From assembly GCA_031761405.1 (NCBI GenBank), contig JASEVX010000001.1, forward strand, positions 198,750,110 through 198,814,109: a DNA stretch of 64,000 nt, written 5' to 3'. The first letter of the stretch is position 1. Each line of letters begins with the position of its first letter. The notes under the pieces are model-generated. The model worked only from the letters and a program-made list of their open reading frames with translations, did not search any database and was not told where the DNA came from. Made by a program: the position numbers and the translations under genes. Shown here in pieces: positions 38,501 through 46,225 of this stretch. The DNA is from Serripes groenlandicus. Its lineage: Eukaryota; Mollusca; Bivalvia; Cardiida; Cardiidae.

Positions 38501-39278
38501 TGTATTACACTTGGATAAGACTACATAATGACACATAAGGATCACTTCTCCATAGTCTATCCATCACACTATCTCTTACAGTTACTGACTAACGGGAGGG
38601 CGACACATTCCTTGTTTTATTGTGTGAATAATCTTCTAGCATGTATTAAGATTAACCCTTTCTGACTTTCTGACTTATAGACAAATTTCGAAGCACCTGC
38701 AGCAGACCACTTTTGAAAACATTGTGGTAAATGAAGAAATTGCTCATGGTGAGCAATTTCTCCATTTACCACAATAATTATACTTCCCTTTATAGAGATT
38801 TTTCATACTTTTGCCTATAACTTTCAAAGTTGTCTGCTGCAGATTTGTTGTATTTGGGAAAGGATAAACATTGTTGACATGGTTTTATATAAAGGAAGGG
38901 TCTAGCTATGAAAGCTCAGGGCAAACCGACCCAGGGTCCCAAGTTTTAATCCCAGTCTGCTAATCCATTCTATTGGATGATTAACAAAAAGTTATGTGAC
39001 TAGAGTCATTCGTCTTACTCCAATGGGCTAATTAGTCGAATATGGAAAGGTAATCAGTTTCTTGGGAAGAAAGTTGTGTGGAGACCTTGAATGAGAAAGC
39101 TAGGAAACACATTGTCATGTGAATTTACTGCCATGATATAACAGTAAAAGTCACTGATACTATTGAAAATGGCATTAAATACCAATAAATCAATATATAA
39201 AGAAAGTTGTTTGTTCATTTCAGGGATGACTTGTTCAAATCCTTATTTGGAAAGATATACACAGATGTATCTGGCTGA
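20391..39278 (+). CDS. AATF: AATF (Che-1/Bfr2) gene, 13 of probably 14 coding exons
   Basis: Thirteen exons join without a phase error into 529 residues ending in TGA at 39276; vertebrate AATF is about 560. The order matches the family: an N-terminal [13 protein letters not shown] block; a long acidic Asp/Glu region; the conserved [16 protein letters not shown] helix; [14 protein letters not shown]; a basic [15 protein letters not shown] segment; [28 protein letters not shown]; then [20 protein letters not shown] (TRAUB region) and a [10 protein letters not shown] tail. In yeast (Bfr2) and vertebrates the protein acts in the nucleolus in early small-subunit rRNA processing with Ngdn and Nol10; in mammals it also acts as an RNA polymerase II cofactor. 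That role is inferred from homology. The first exon (start methionine, end phase 1 with G) was not located. Introns are packed with transposons. Confidence 0.95.
20636..20861. mobile_element. TTAA MITE, complete copy
   Basis: TTAACCCTTTCCCTCATACA at the left and TATGAGGGAAAGGGTTAA at the right. The subterminal arms hold GCAGCAGACGACTTTG on the left and the related GCCGCTTTTGCAGAAGTGTC on the right. Confidence 0.88.
20896..21064. mobile_element. TTAA MITE, diverged
   Basis: The left end TTAACTCTTTTGCAC is eroded; the right end is ATGTGGGAAAGGGTTGA. The CTCTGCAGCAGA and TCATCTGCTGTAG arms are retained. Confidence 0.65.
21162..21351 (+). CDS. AATF: AATF exon 3
   Basis: Acceptor GATTTCAG, donor TTTAC|GTAAGT; phase 1 to phase 2. 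It encodes an acidic stretch ([20 protein letters not shown]) followed by [18 protein letters not shown]. Confidence 0.93.
21524..21806 (+). mobile_element. T-tract element, family H
   Basis: The left end is TTTTTGTGTCACCTGCGTAG with a TGTCCGGCGTCTGTCCG block. Near the right end, GGCAGGTGACACACGTGCTC mirrors the left-end GTGTCACCTGC, followed by ACTCCATTCTAGTTTT. There is no coding capacity. Confidence 0.7.
21881..22133 (+). mobile_element. Diverged SINE-like element
   Basis: A tRNA-like head with a weak B box (GTGGGTTCAATTA), a body with CTTGGCACTCAGGGTTGTGG, and a tail GTTGAAATTGGCGTAAAGC of the kind ending several mollusc SINEs. It is degenerate, and no clear target duplication was found. 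Confidence 0.5.
22245..24430 (+). mobile_element. Older family B element, split by a younger one
   Basis: Family B core sequence (AGGTCAAATTGAAGGA, GAATGTTTGTCTTGATGATA, GGGTCATGTTAAATCAAAA) runs from about 22,245 to 22,429. It resumes right after the inserted copy ends at 24309 and continues to about 24,430. The two halves share the same orientation. Confidence 0.7.
22430..24309 (+). mobile_element. T-tract element, family B, copy 2
   Basis: A full-length copy with left hairpin CACCTATGCACAAAGTGCAAGGTG and about ten core units near 145 bp. It ends with GGTGAGCGATCC and the GGGCCATCATGGCCCTCTTG hairpin. The target was a T run in an older family B element. Confidence 0.9.
24559..24713 (+). 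CDS. AATF: AATF exon 4, Asp-rich
   Basis: Acceptor AAATTTCAG, donor GACGATG|GTTTGT; phase 2 to phase 1. It is almost purely GAT/GAA/AGT codons, giving Asp/Glu/Ser/Gly runs. The His-rich frame on the opposite strand is only its shadow. Confidence 0.88.
24831..25091 (+). mobile_element. T-tract element, family F
   Basis: A short element: TTTTAGCTCATGTTTTTCGA, a terminal hairpin with TCGAAG and GGGCTATTGTGAT, a GACGTCGTTTGCGTCGTC block, and a right end GGCGTTTGCTCTTCGGCAC then TCTTGTTT. There is no tandem core. Confidence 0.75.
25255..25569 (+). mobile_element. T-tract element, family E, short copy
   Basis: Same ends as 19343 (TTTTTATACGCCTGTTTTTTG; GGCGTATTTTGTGACATTTA then GTGCTCTTGTT). Only about one core unit is left. 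Confidence 0.8.
25777..25851 (+). CDS. AATF: AATF exon 5
   Basis: Acceptor TTCTTTTTCAG, donor CAGCTAA|GTATGT. It encodes [20 protein letters not shown], matching the region before the conserved LWD helix, where other AATF proteins have EEVEKGRAVKNQ. Confidence 0.92.
25967..26196. mobile_element. TTAA MITE, complete copy
   Basis: TTAAGCCTTTCCCTCAT to TATGAGGGAAAGGGTTAA. The inner hairpin GAAATTGCACGTTTTGTGCA is intact. Confidence 0.88.
26422..26633. mobile_element. TTAA MITE, complete copy
   Basis: TTAACCCTTCTTATGCC to GTATGTGGGAAAGGGTTAA, of the ATGTGGG subtype. Confidence 0.82.
27020..27194. mobile_element. TTAA MITE, left end eroded
   Basis: The inner ATTGCTCATAATGTGTAATT hairpin and right end TGTAGGAAAGTGTTAA are visible; the left terminus is not recognisable. 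Confidence 0.55.
27328..27462 (+). CDS. AATF: AATF exon 6, LWD helix
   Basis: Acceptor TTTACTTCAG, donor AGGAAAA|GTATGT. It encodes [20 protein letters not shown] and NQLPQQNVW, the most recognisable AATF family signature. Confidence 0.96.
27569..27798. mobile_element. TTAA MITE, complete copy, close to consensus
   Basis: TTAACCCTTTCCCTCATATA to TATGAGGGAAAGGGTTAA. It has the full inner hairpin AATTGCACAAAACGTGCAATT and both GCAGCAGAC/GTCTGCTGC arms, and is nearly identical to the copy at 48205. Confidence 0.92.
28513..28624 (+). CDS. AATF: AATF exon 7
   Basis: Acceptor TATATCTTTTAG, donor GGAAG|GTAAAG; phase 1 to phase 2. It encodes [20 protein letters not shown] and [16 protein letters not shown] begins only nine bases after the exon. 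Confidence 0.95.
28634..28845. mobile_element. TTAA MITE
   Basis: TTAACCCTTTCCCTCATAT to GTATGAGGGAAAGACTTTA; the right TTAA is mutated. It starts nine bases after an AATF exon. Confidence 0.85.
28888..29119 (+). mobile_element. T-tract element, family G
   Basis: The left end is TTTTTATGCCCCCGGAATCA with a CCGATTCGGTGGGCAT hairpin. The body has CCTTGACC repeats and the right end is ACACATCTTGTTT. It interrupts a MITE: the left MITE arm is at 28,842-28,887 and the right part at 29,120-29,269. Confidence 0.75.
29379..29582. mobile_element. TTAA MITE, complete copy
   Basis: TTAACCCTTTCCCTCATATT to TATGAGGGAAAGGGTTAA, with a small internal deletion. Confidence 0.88.
30314..30496 (+). CDS. AATF: AATF exon 8
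   Basis: Acceptor TTTTCTGGCAG, donor TTTTAG|GTACAT; phase 2 to phase 2. It holds a second acidic patch ([20 protein letters not shown]) then [20 protein letters not shown], matching the KRKLEMEDYPSFMAKRF-type block. Confidence 0.96.
30667..30894. mobile_element. TTAA MITE
   Basis: TTAATCCCTTCCCTCATAGA to GTATGTAGGAAAGGGTTTA. Confidence 0.8.
31743..31972. mobile_element. TTAA MITE, complete copy
   Basis: TTAACCCTTTCCCTCATACA to TATGAGTGAAAGGGTTAA. A truncated left arm of another copy precedes it at 31,644-31,742. Confidence 0.88.
32014..32258 (+). repeat. Tandem duplication of an AATF splice acceptor
   Basis: Two adjacent copies, 123-130 bp apart, of AGAATTATAGCCCT through TTTTTTCTTGTTTGCTAG. 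They differ at about five positions and one 7-base indel. The second copy is the acceptor of AATF exon 9. The first (AG at 32135) is an equally good decoy whose frame stops at TAG about ten codons in. Confidence 0.9.
32259..32367 (+). CDS. AATF: AATF exon 9
   Basis: Acceptor CTTGTTTGCTAG, donor AAACAG|GTAGGA; phase 2 to phase 0. It encodes [20 protein letters not shown] and [17 protein letters not shown]. The acceptor is duplicated 123 bp upstream at 32135; using that copy would hit a stop at once. Confidence 0.96.
32449..32642. mobile_element. TTAA MITE, first of a fused pair
   Basis: TTAACTCTTTCCTACTT to GGTATGAAAGGGTTAA. Its right TTAA (32639-32642) is also the left TTAA of the next copy. 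Confidence 0.8.
32639..32868. mobile_element. TTAA MITE, second of a fused pair
   Basis: TTAACCCTACCTTCATATGA to TATGAGGGAAAGGGTTAA. It shares one TTAA with its left neighbour. Confidence 0.85.
33335..33460 (+). CDS. AATF: AATF exon 10
   Basis: Acceptor TGTCTTTCACAG, donor CCAGAG|GTAAGG; phase 0 both sides. It encodes [20 protein letters not shown] and [15 protein letters not shown], the RRTQ-KRSVYR-LGK signature. Confidence 0.97.
33511..34569 (+). mobile_element. T-tract element, family D
   Basis: The left end is TTTTTAGCTCTACTGGCCAAAG with a CCAGAAGGGC hairpin and a CCGTCCGTCCGTCCGTCCG block. The right end is CCAGTAGAGCATAGGCCC, complementary to the left GCTCTACTGG, then TCATGGGCCTCTTGTTT. 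The core is four near-identical units of exactly 161 bp (GCTTGTTAACA at 33771, 33932, 34093 and 34254). Confidence 0.88.
34734..34873 (+). CDS. AATF: AATF exon 11, TRAUB region
   Basis: Acceptor GACTTTTCAG, donor ACTAG|GTATGC; phase 0 to phase 2. It encodes [20 protein letters not shown] and [14 protein letters not shown], nearly identical to the vertebrate motif. Confidence 0.97.
34931..35124. mobile_element. TTAA MITE
   Basis: TTAACCACTTGTAGACGC to ATTGGAAAGGGTTAA; right half shortened. Confidence 0.75.
35271..35755. mobile_element. Two diverged TTAA MITEs
   Basis: The first spans about 35,271-35,487 (TTCTTTCCTACTTACAG to TATGTGGGGAAAAT) and the second about 35,572-35,755 (AACTTTCCCAAATAGACG to TTTGAAAGGGTTAA). 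Both keep the GCAGCAGA and GTCTGCTGC arms. Confidence 0.65.
35914..35994 (+). CDS. AATF: AATF exon 12
   Basis: Acceptor CCTTATTACAG, donor ATAAA|GTAAGT. It encodes [20 protein letters not shown] and ASKDRKIK, a basic stretch that could act as a nuclear or nucleolar signal. Confidence 0.95.
36019..36542. mobile_element. Two eroded TTAA MITEs
   Basis: Remnants at about 36,019-36,187 (AATCTTTCCTACATTC to AGTGGGAAAGTAAA) and about 36,250-36,542 (TTCTGCAGCAGACAACTTG to TTCAAAAGGGTTAA). The second carries unrelated sequence in its middle. Confidence 0.5.
36890..36961 (+). CDS. AATF: AATF exon 13
   Basis: Acceptor GATTTTTGTAG, donor GCTAG|GTGAGT. It encodes [20 protein letters not shown] and SHEAR, matching the HxKLLSFMAPID block near the AATF C-terminus. 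Confidence 0.96.
37048..37806 (+). mobile_element. T-tract element, family C, copy 3
   Basis: Same ends as 15812 with a short core. It is inserted at TGATTTTT inside a MITE, whose left arm (36,991-37,047) and right arm (37,807-37,899) still flank it. It lies in the last intron of AATF. Confidence 0.88.
37925..38070. repeat. Dispersed repeat, partner of 53.3 kb
   Basis: CTCAAAAGAACCATCTCAA, CATAGGGTTTGGTTGGATAA and GGATCTGGACCTCTG align with 53,285-53,430. Confidence 0.6.
38071..38640. other. No gene; remnants of two repeat types
   Basis: ATTCCCCGCTGTAGGTGGAG at 38,080 looks like the left end of another element. 38,525-38,620 (ACACATAAGGATCACTTCTC to CCTTGTTT) resembles 31,540-31,640 (ACACATAAGAATCACTACTC to CTCTTGTTT). 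No coding frame is seen. Confidence 0.45.
38652..38868. mobile_element. TTAA MITE
   Basis: TTAACCCTTTCTGACTT to TATTTGGGAAAGGATAAA; inner hairpin GAAATTGCTCATGGTGAGCA intact. Confidence 0.8.
39224..39278 (+). CDS. AATF: AATF terminal exon
   Basis: Acceptor TTCATTTCAG. It encodes [18 protein letters not shown] and TGA, matching the family ending -LYRSLFGQ. The 3' untranslated region runs on from 39279; a possible AATAAA lies at 40097-40102, beyond a MITE, so the polyadenylation site is uncertain. Confidence 0.95.
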
Positions 39279-39759
39279 AGAAATGTCATTGATCGTATCC
39301 AATCACTTCCCTGTGGAATACCAGTAATCCAAAATGGAAGAAAAGGACAGACAAATTTGAGAAAACTGCAATAATTATATTTTTTTGCTAAATTTTTAGA
39401 AGTTGTAATTTCTTAAAAGGCTTCTAAAAAGTTTCATGGAAGTATAATGTAAGAGCTATGTCTGGGCAACTGTCCAGAAGGTCCTATATTCATGTGCCGG
39501 CCTTAATTCAAGGCAACTTTATGGTAAGCTGCTGTACCAAGAGGAGATGTGCATATCTTTTTAAGCTTTGACAGAGACATGGTCCTTTGATATTTTACGT
39601 ATCCTGATTTATTACTAGGCAACTGAAGTCTTGGAATTAATGAAACTATTTGAGGAGAGAAGGCTTCATTATGAGGTTCAACATTCTTTGACAGTGTTAT
39701 AGCTCTTTGTAATTTTATAATCAATTTTGGGACATCAACCAGTTTAATGAATTGCCTTG

Positions 39760-39975
39760 TTAACCCTTTCCCACCTGCAGACATTGAGATGCATCTGCAG
39801 CAGACGGCTTTAGAAAACATAGTGACAAAAAGGAGAAATTGCTCATCATGTGCAATTTTTCCCTTTGCCGCGATGTTTTCAACTCTGTTCAAAAATTAAA
39901 CTTTCAATTAATATACAGATTTTTCATATATTTGCATACGTCTGCTGCAGAATTGTTGTATGTGGGAAACAGTTC
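39760..39975. mobile_element. TTAA MITE in or just after the AATF 3' UTR
   Basis: TTAACCCTTTCCCACCTGCA to GTATGTGGGAAACAGTTCA. If AATF transcripts reach the AATAAA at 40097, this hairpin-forming element is part of their 3' end. Confidence 0.75.
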
Positions 39976-40518
39976 ATCACTGTGTCACAGATAAACCTTT
40001 TTTTTTTCATCACGGTATTAAAGACGCCATTTTCTGTAAGGTCTTCATAAGGTGGGGGGTTTATTTTTAAAAAAAAAAATGTATTATATTTCTGTTAATA
40101 AAATATATAGCCGATACATTTTTTGGTTTGCTTGTTGATTTAATCTTTTACTAGATGACCCTGTTTTGATAACTACAGTCGGCTGCATTTTACATGTACA
40201 GTCAAATCTGTGCTAAAGATCACCTTTGTTTAGCAATTCCCTGTCTATAAAAATCACACTTTCAATTTTCCAATTACTTATTTTCTGTATAAATGACCCT
40301 GTAATTAAAGACCACCAGTGAACAAAGACCAGATTGTTCTCTTCCCATAGGTGGTCTTTAAACACAGGTCGGACTGTACATGTATGTGTTTAAAATGCAT
40401 TGGGGATCTACTGGTTTACCTGATATGATATTTCGTCTGCTTGAGAAATGCCACTATTTCCCTCAATGTTTTCAAAAGTCACCTTTTGCAATGACGCTAA
40501 ATGTCATCAGGGCAAGGT

Positions 40519-40748
40519 TTAACCCTTTCCCTCATACGACAATTCTGCAGCAGACGACTTTGAACGTAGTTTGTCAAAAAATAGAAACTCTCCATAATTG
40601 AATGGATAACCTATGACAAAAATTGGAAATCTTTGTGGCAAACGGAGAAATTGCACGTTTTGTGCAATTTCTTCTTTTGTCACTATGTTTTCAAAAAGCC
40701 ATCTGCTGCAGAGGCGTCAGAAAGTGTCTATATGAGGGAAAGGGTTAA
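40519..40748. mobile_element. TTAA MITE, complete copy
   Basis: TTAACCCTTTCCCTCATACG to TATGAGGGAAAGGGTTAA. Confidence 0.9.
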
Positions 40749-40874
40749 GATGGAGGATGTAAGTCACTTATAAGATCAAAGTAACACTTTAAAGTACCAG
40801 CACTCTTCATATTATAACCCACTAAAGTTAGATGGGATATTGGTTTGGCATCTTCCATCACTCCCATGCCATAT

Positions 40875-41092
40875 TTAATCTGACATATAGACACTTTCTA
40901 ACGCCTCTGCAGCAGATGACTTGAAAACATTCTGAAAAAAAGAAATTGCTCAAAACAACAATTTCTCCTTTTGTAACAATATTTTCAACTATTTATAGTA
41001 TTTTTACCTTCATTTGTATAGGTTTTCCATGTTTTTGACTAGATGATTCATAAGCCATCTGCTGCAGATTCTATTTACGTCGGAATGGGTTT
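40875..41092. mobile_element. TTAA MITE, diverged
   Basis: TTAATCTGACATATAGAC to TTTACGTCGGAATGGGTTT. Confidence 0.6.
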
Positions 41093-41212
41093 GGACATGA
41101 TTGGATGGATTTGATTTAAACTATACAGAGAGATTAACCATCATAGGGAAAAGCAACACAGCAAGCTTCACTAAGATTGCCTCTGAATCGCCAGAGTATG
41201 GTCCTCTTGAAC

Positions 41213-41565
41213 TTAACCCTTTCCCTCATACGGCAATTCTGCAGCAGACGACTTTGAACGTGTTTTGTCAAAAATAGAAATTCTCTATAATTAAATGGAT
41301 AACCTATGACAAAAAGTGGAAAACATTGTGGCAAAAGGACTATGTCACTATGTTTTCGAAAAGCTGTCTGCTGCAGAGGCATCAGAAAGCGTCTATATGA
41401 GGGAAAGGGTGAACCCTTTCCCACCTGCAGATGTCTTTTGAAAACATTGTGGCCAAAGGTGAATTTGCTCTGATATTTAACAATTACGCTATATTTTATG
41501 GAGATTTTTCAGGTTTTGGTCACTATGTTTTCAAAGTCATCTGTTGCATGCGGGGAAAGGGTTAA
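41213..41565. mobile_element. Two abutting TTAA MITEs
   Basis: The first runs 41213 to about 41413 (TTAACCCTTTCCCTCATACG to GAGGGAAAGGGTGAA). The second runs about 41410 to 41565 (GTGAACCCTTTCCCACCTGC to GGGGAAAGGGTTAA). They share one mutated junction (GTGAA). Confidence 0.82.
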
Positions 41566-41729
41566 ATGGTTTTTGTACAGGATATCATGATCTACCTTGC
41601 TAACACCAAAAGCATCCATTCTTCATGAAAGTTCATTAGAACATTTACTTCACTTTTTTCGCACATAGACACTTTCTGACGCTTCTGCAGCAGATGACTT
41701 TGTGGTTAAATGAGAAATGTTCAACTTTT

Positions 41730-43215
41730 TAGCTCACCTATGCACGAAGTGCAAGGTGAGCTATTGTGATCACATTTTGTCCGGCGTCCGTCCGTCGTGC
41801 GTCGTGCGTCGTCAACATTTCAGCTTGTTAACACTCTACAGGCTACATTTTGCATCCAATCTTCATGAAAGTGTATCAGAACATTCATCTCCATAAAATC
41901 TTGGACAAGTTCGAAACTGGGCCATATGAGGTCAAAAACGAGGTCACTAGGTCAAATTGAAGCGAAATCTTGTTAACACTCTGGAGGCCACATTTTCAAC
42001 TTGAGCATGTTGAAACTTTATCAGAATATTTGTCTTGATGATATGTAGGTCAAGTTCGAACATGGGTCATGTCGGGTCAAAAAGTAGGTCACTAGGTCAA
42101 ATTGAAGGAAAATCTTGTTAACACTCCAGAGGCCGCAATTTTTGCTTCAGCAGTTTAAAATTTTGTCAGAATGTTTGTGTTTAAAATATCTAGGTCAAGT
42201 TCGAATATGGGTCATGCCGGGTCAAAAACTAGGTCACAAGGCCAAATTGAAGGGAAATCTTGTTAACACTGTAGAAGCTGCATTTTTTGCTTCAGAAGCT
42301 TGAAATTTAGTCAGAATGTTGAGCTGAATGATATCTAGGCCAAGTTCGAATATGGGTCATGCCGGGTCACTAGGCCAAATTGAAGGGAAATCTTGTTTAC
42401 ACCCTAGAAGCTGTATTTTTTGCTTCAGCAGCTTGAAATTCAGTCAGAATGTTGAGCTGAATAATATTTAGGTGAAGTTCGAATACGGGTCATGCCGGGT
42501 CAAAAACTAGGTTACTAGGCCAAATTGAAGGGTAATCTTGTTAACACTCTAGAGGCCACATTTTAAACTTGAGCATATTGAAACTTTATCATAATGTTTG
42601 TCTTGATGATATGTAGGCCAAGTTTAAATATGGGTCATTTTGGGTCAGAAACTAGGTCACTAGGCCAAATTGAGGGAAAATCTTGTTAACTCTGTAGAAG
42701 CTGCATGTTTTGCTACAGCAGCTTGAAATTCGGTCAGAATGTTTAGCTGAATGATATCTAGGCCAAGTACGAATATGGGTCATGCTGGGTCAAAAACTAG
42801 GTCACTAGGGCAAACGGTAGGAACATCTTGGTAACACTTTGGATGCCGCATTTTTTGCTTAAGCATCTTGAAATTTGGTCAGAATGTTTGTCTTAAAGAT
42901 ATCTAGTAAGTTCGAATATGGGTCATATGGGGGTCAGAAACAAGGTCATTAAAGGAAAATATTGTTCAAACTCTGGAGGCCGCATTTTTACTTTGAGCAA
43001 CTTGAAAATTTGTCAGAATGTTATTTTGATGATATCTAGTCCATGTTGGAATATGGTTCATATCAGGAAAAATAATTTATAGATCACTAGGCCAAATGAA
43101 GGAAAATCTTGTTAACACTGGAGGTTGCATTCAGAATAATTGTCTTGATGTGTTTTGCATAACAGTACATTGTATAATTAAGGTGAGCGATCCAGGGCCA
43201 TCATGGCCCTCTTGT
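41730..43215 (+). mobile_element. T-tract element, family B, copy 3
   Basis: Complete ends and about eight core units. It is inserted at a T run inside a MITE whose arms are at about 41,645-41,729 and 43,216-43,324. Confidence 0.9.
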
Positions 43216-43644
43216 TTCAGTTTAATATTATGTACCTTCAATTATAGTGATTTTCTGGGTTTTTTTTGCCAACATGCTTTCAAAGTCGTCTGCTGCAGGT
43301 TTGCTGTATGTGGGAAAGGGTTAACATTGAACCCTTGATGTCAAACTAGTACTTCATTTGCCATGCCAATGAACACATTATTGTGACTGCCAAAAGTGGG
43401 AATTGGACCTGGGACCTCTGAGCAACAGCTGATTGTGCAAGAATAGTAGGTGTTTTTTGGACAGCATATTCATGTAATAGAAAAGAACAATCACCAGTGT
43501 GTCAATTTTAAATATGTTTAATGCTTAAAAGAAACTGTACAATTAACAATTATAAAACATTTGAATCAATCAGCATTGATCATTATAACTCCTTTTTAAA
43601 CATCAAAACAAAATTAGAACAATTGGTAATCTCTTCCCTATAAT

Positions 43645-43885
43645 CCCATTTACACATGCGCTTTCTGACAACTCTGTTGCAGACGACTTTTGAAATCATT
43701 GTGGCATAAAAATTGCTGAAATGAGCATGTGGTGAAGGAGAAATTGCTGAAATGGGCATATTCTCCACCTTTTACCACAATGTTTTCAACGCTATTCAAT
43801 AAATATATGTCATTGATACAATTTTTGGTCTAAATATTTGTCAAAGTTGTCTCCTACAGATTTGTCCTATGTTGGAAAGGGTTAA
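43645..43885. mobile_element. TTAA MITE, diverged
   Basis: The left end is CCCATTTACACATGCGCTTT and the right end ATGTTGGAAAGGGTTAA. The inner segment with TGAAATGAGCAT is duplicated. Confidence 0.65.
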
Positions 43886-43966
43886 CCATTCATTCACCTG
43901 ATATGATAATTTAAGTGTCCTCTACTTTGAAAACATCTGTCAGATGAAAAAACTATATCTTTAATC

Positions 43967-44192
43967 TTAACCATTTATCTCATATGTTGTTTTATCCCAT
44001 ATACAGTAAATTCATAGCAGGTGACTTTGATAACATCTGGACAAAAACATTGAAAATCTCTATAAAAAAGTTGAATCATTTGGTAAATTGAGAAATTGCT
44101 CATTTTGAGCAATTTAACCTTTTGTCACAATGTTTTCAAAATAAGTCCGCTGCAGAGGTACATAAAGCGTCAATATGTGGGGAAGGATTAAG
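43967..44192. mobile_element. TTAA MITE, diverged
   Basis: TTAACCATTTATCTCATATG to ATATGTGGGGAAGGATTAA; the hairpin ATTGCTCATTTTGAGCAATT is intact. Confidence 0.65.
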
Positions 44193-44457
44193 TGGCATCT
44201 GCTTGGAAAACATCTATGTATAATATGTACAAGTTTGGAAGTTCCATATTTTAAAACAATATGGAAAGAGGACAAATTGCTCTACTTCATCTTTAAAAAG
44301 TTTCCCTGTTGCACTAGGATGGGTCGCCTTATAAATAGAAGTATAATTATGAAAGTAGAGTTGAAAGCATTGTGGTAAAAGGAGACAATGCTGCATAATA
44401 TGTTAAGAGTTAATATGATGCAACTATTGAGATAAAATTTGAGCAGTAAGCTGTAAT

Positions 44458-44670
44458 GTAACCATTTCCCACATACACCAAATCTGCAGCAGATGACTTC
44501 AAAATCACCAAGGTAAAAGTATTTAAATTCTCTATAAATGAAAATGTAATCATTGAATATATTGAAAGAATTGTGGCAAATGCAGAAATTGCTAATTGAG
44601 AGCAAAATCCACCTTTGCAACAAATTTTGTTTAAAAAGTCATCTGCTGCAGATTTGTATGTCTTTGGTCA
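44458..44670. mobile_element. TTAA MITE, right end lost
   Basis: TAACCATTTCCCACATACAC and both CTGCAGCAGATGAC and GTCATCTGCTGCAG arms are present. The terminal GGGAAAGGG is missing. Confidence 0.6.
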
Positions 44671-44952
44671 ATGCTTGAATTTCATCAGTAGTTGCATCAC
44701 AAGATCTGAACGCTACTGCGTTGGGCTGGTCAATCTAGTGTTTCACCAGTCATTTTATTTTTCATTGAATTACGCTTTGAAAACATTGATGGAAATAGAG
44801 AAACTAAATTTCGTCTTCTTTTTTGAACTGATAATAAACTATTATTCTCGGAATACATTCTCCGAGTACAGTTTACTTAAGATGCCTCTGCAGTAGATAC
44901 AACTTTTGAAAAAGGGATATTCTCTATTGGCCATAAAGTGTTCTGCTCTATA

Positions 44953-45165
44953 TTAACCCTTTTCCACATACAATGCTTTTTGACGCATCTACAACAGATG
45001 ACGTTTGAAAGCATTGTGCCAAAAGGAGAAATTGCTCATAATGAGCAATTTCTCCTTTTGTCACAATGTTTTCAACTCTATAAAATATTACCTTTTCAAT
45101 TAAAGAGATTTGTCCTATTTTTGCCTATTAAAATGAAAGTCGTCTGCAGCAGATATGCTTTTGGG
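44953..45165. mobile_element. TTAA MITE, right end lost
   Basis: TTAACCCTTTTCCACATACA with a strong hairpin TTGCTCATAATGAGCAA and the GTCGTCTGCAGCAGAT arm. Confidence 0.7.
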
Positions 45166-45523
45166 TCTATTTTAAAAATTGATCTTCAACGTAACCAAAT
45201 GTATCAACTTTTCTACAAGAAGTTTTAACAGCAGATGGCAATAACAATATCATATGGGATATTACTCCTTGGTCAAACATAATTAATACTTAAAATCCTC
45301 AGACTGGTAACCTGATAAATTCTTCACTTAGATTTGATAATACCAACATGTACATCCCATTGAAAGCGGTCAATATATGGAAAGCCAAGAATGCCCCCTC
45401 AAGACAGCCAAATCCTAAATTGCACACAATCTATAAAACTATTTTTGCGGGCGCCAAAAAACAAACAAGTATGTTTGTCATATTATATTATGTTCACCAA
45501 TCATAAGGCAGGTTTCATCGTTG

Positions 45524-45728
45524 TTAACCCTTTCCCTCGTACAACAATTCTGCAGCAGACAACTTTGATAATATTTTGTCAAAAAATAGAAAAAATCTCT
45601 ATAATTGAATGGATAACCTATGACAAAAAGTGGAAAACATTTGAAGCAATTTCTTCTTTTGTCACTATGTTTTCAAAAAGCCGTCTGCTGAAGAGCCATC
45701 AGAAAGCGTCTTTATGAAGGAGGGTTTA
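45524..45728. mobile_element. TTAA MITE
   Basis: TTAACCCTTTCCCTCGTACA to TTTATGAAGGAGGGTTTA; part of the inner hairpin is deleted. Confidence 0.8.
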
Positions 45729-45737
45729 GACTGCCGT

Positions 45738-45935
45738 CTATATGTTAAACATAAATAGAAGACTAGTCTCATATTTCTTCAGGAGAATATGCGAGGTACA
45801 GCTCGGACTTTGCAACCAGTGCAGCGCAAGATCAGCCTGTGCTTCATTCCAGTCAGATAGAACATTGTTGCATTTTACAATCTCATGGAAATCAATATTG
45901 CTCCAAGAAAACACAAGTATGTATCTGATGAACAA
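45738..45935. repeat. Possible fragment of another dispersed repeat
   Basis: The stretch CAGCTCGGACTTTGCAACCA and AGTGCAGCGCAAGATCAGCC resembles, in style, bivalve dispersed repeats with recurring GCAAAG/CAGCCTG strings. There is no second copy in the window to confirm it, and the overlapping small frames on both strands are not convincing genes. Confidence 0.3.
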
Positions 45936-45998
45936 AAGTATTCTAAATAATCAATATCTCCTTTACTCACAATGTTATCAAATCGTCTGTTTCAGTGC

Positions 45999-46225
45999 TT
46001 AACCCTTTCCCTCATATATAGATGCTTTCTGACGCCTCTGCAGCAGATGGCTTTTTGAAAATCTAGTGACAAAAGAAGAAATTGCTGAACAATTTCTTCT
46101 TTTGCCACAATGTTTTCCACTTTTAGTCATAGGTTATCCATTCAATTATAAAGATTTTATTTTTTTTAACCAAAATATGTTCAATGCTGTCTGCTTCAGA
46201 TTTGTTGTATGTGGGAAAGGGTTAA
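45999..46225. mobile_element. TTAA MITE, complete copy
   Basis: TTAACCCTTTCCCTCATATA to TATGTGGGAAAGGGTTAA. The left half is of the ATGAGGG subtype and the right half of the ATGTGGG subtype. Confidence 0.88.
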
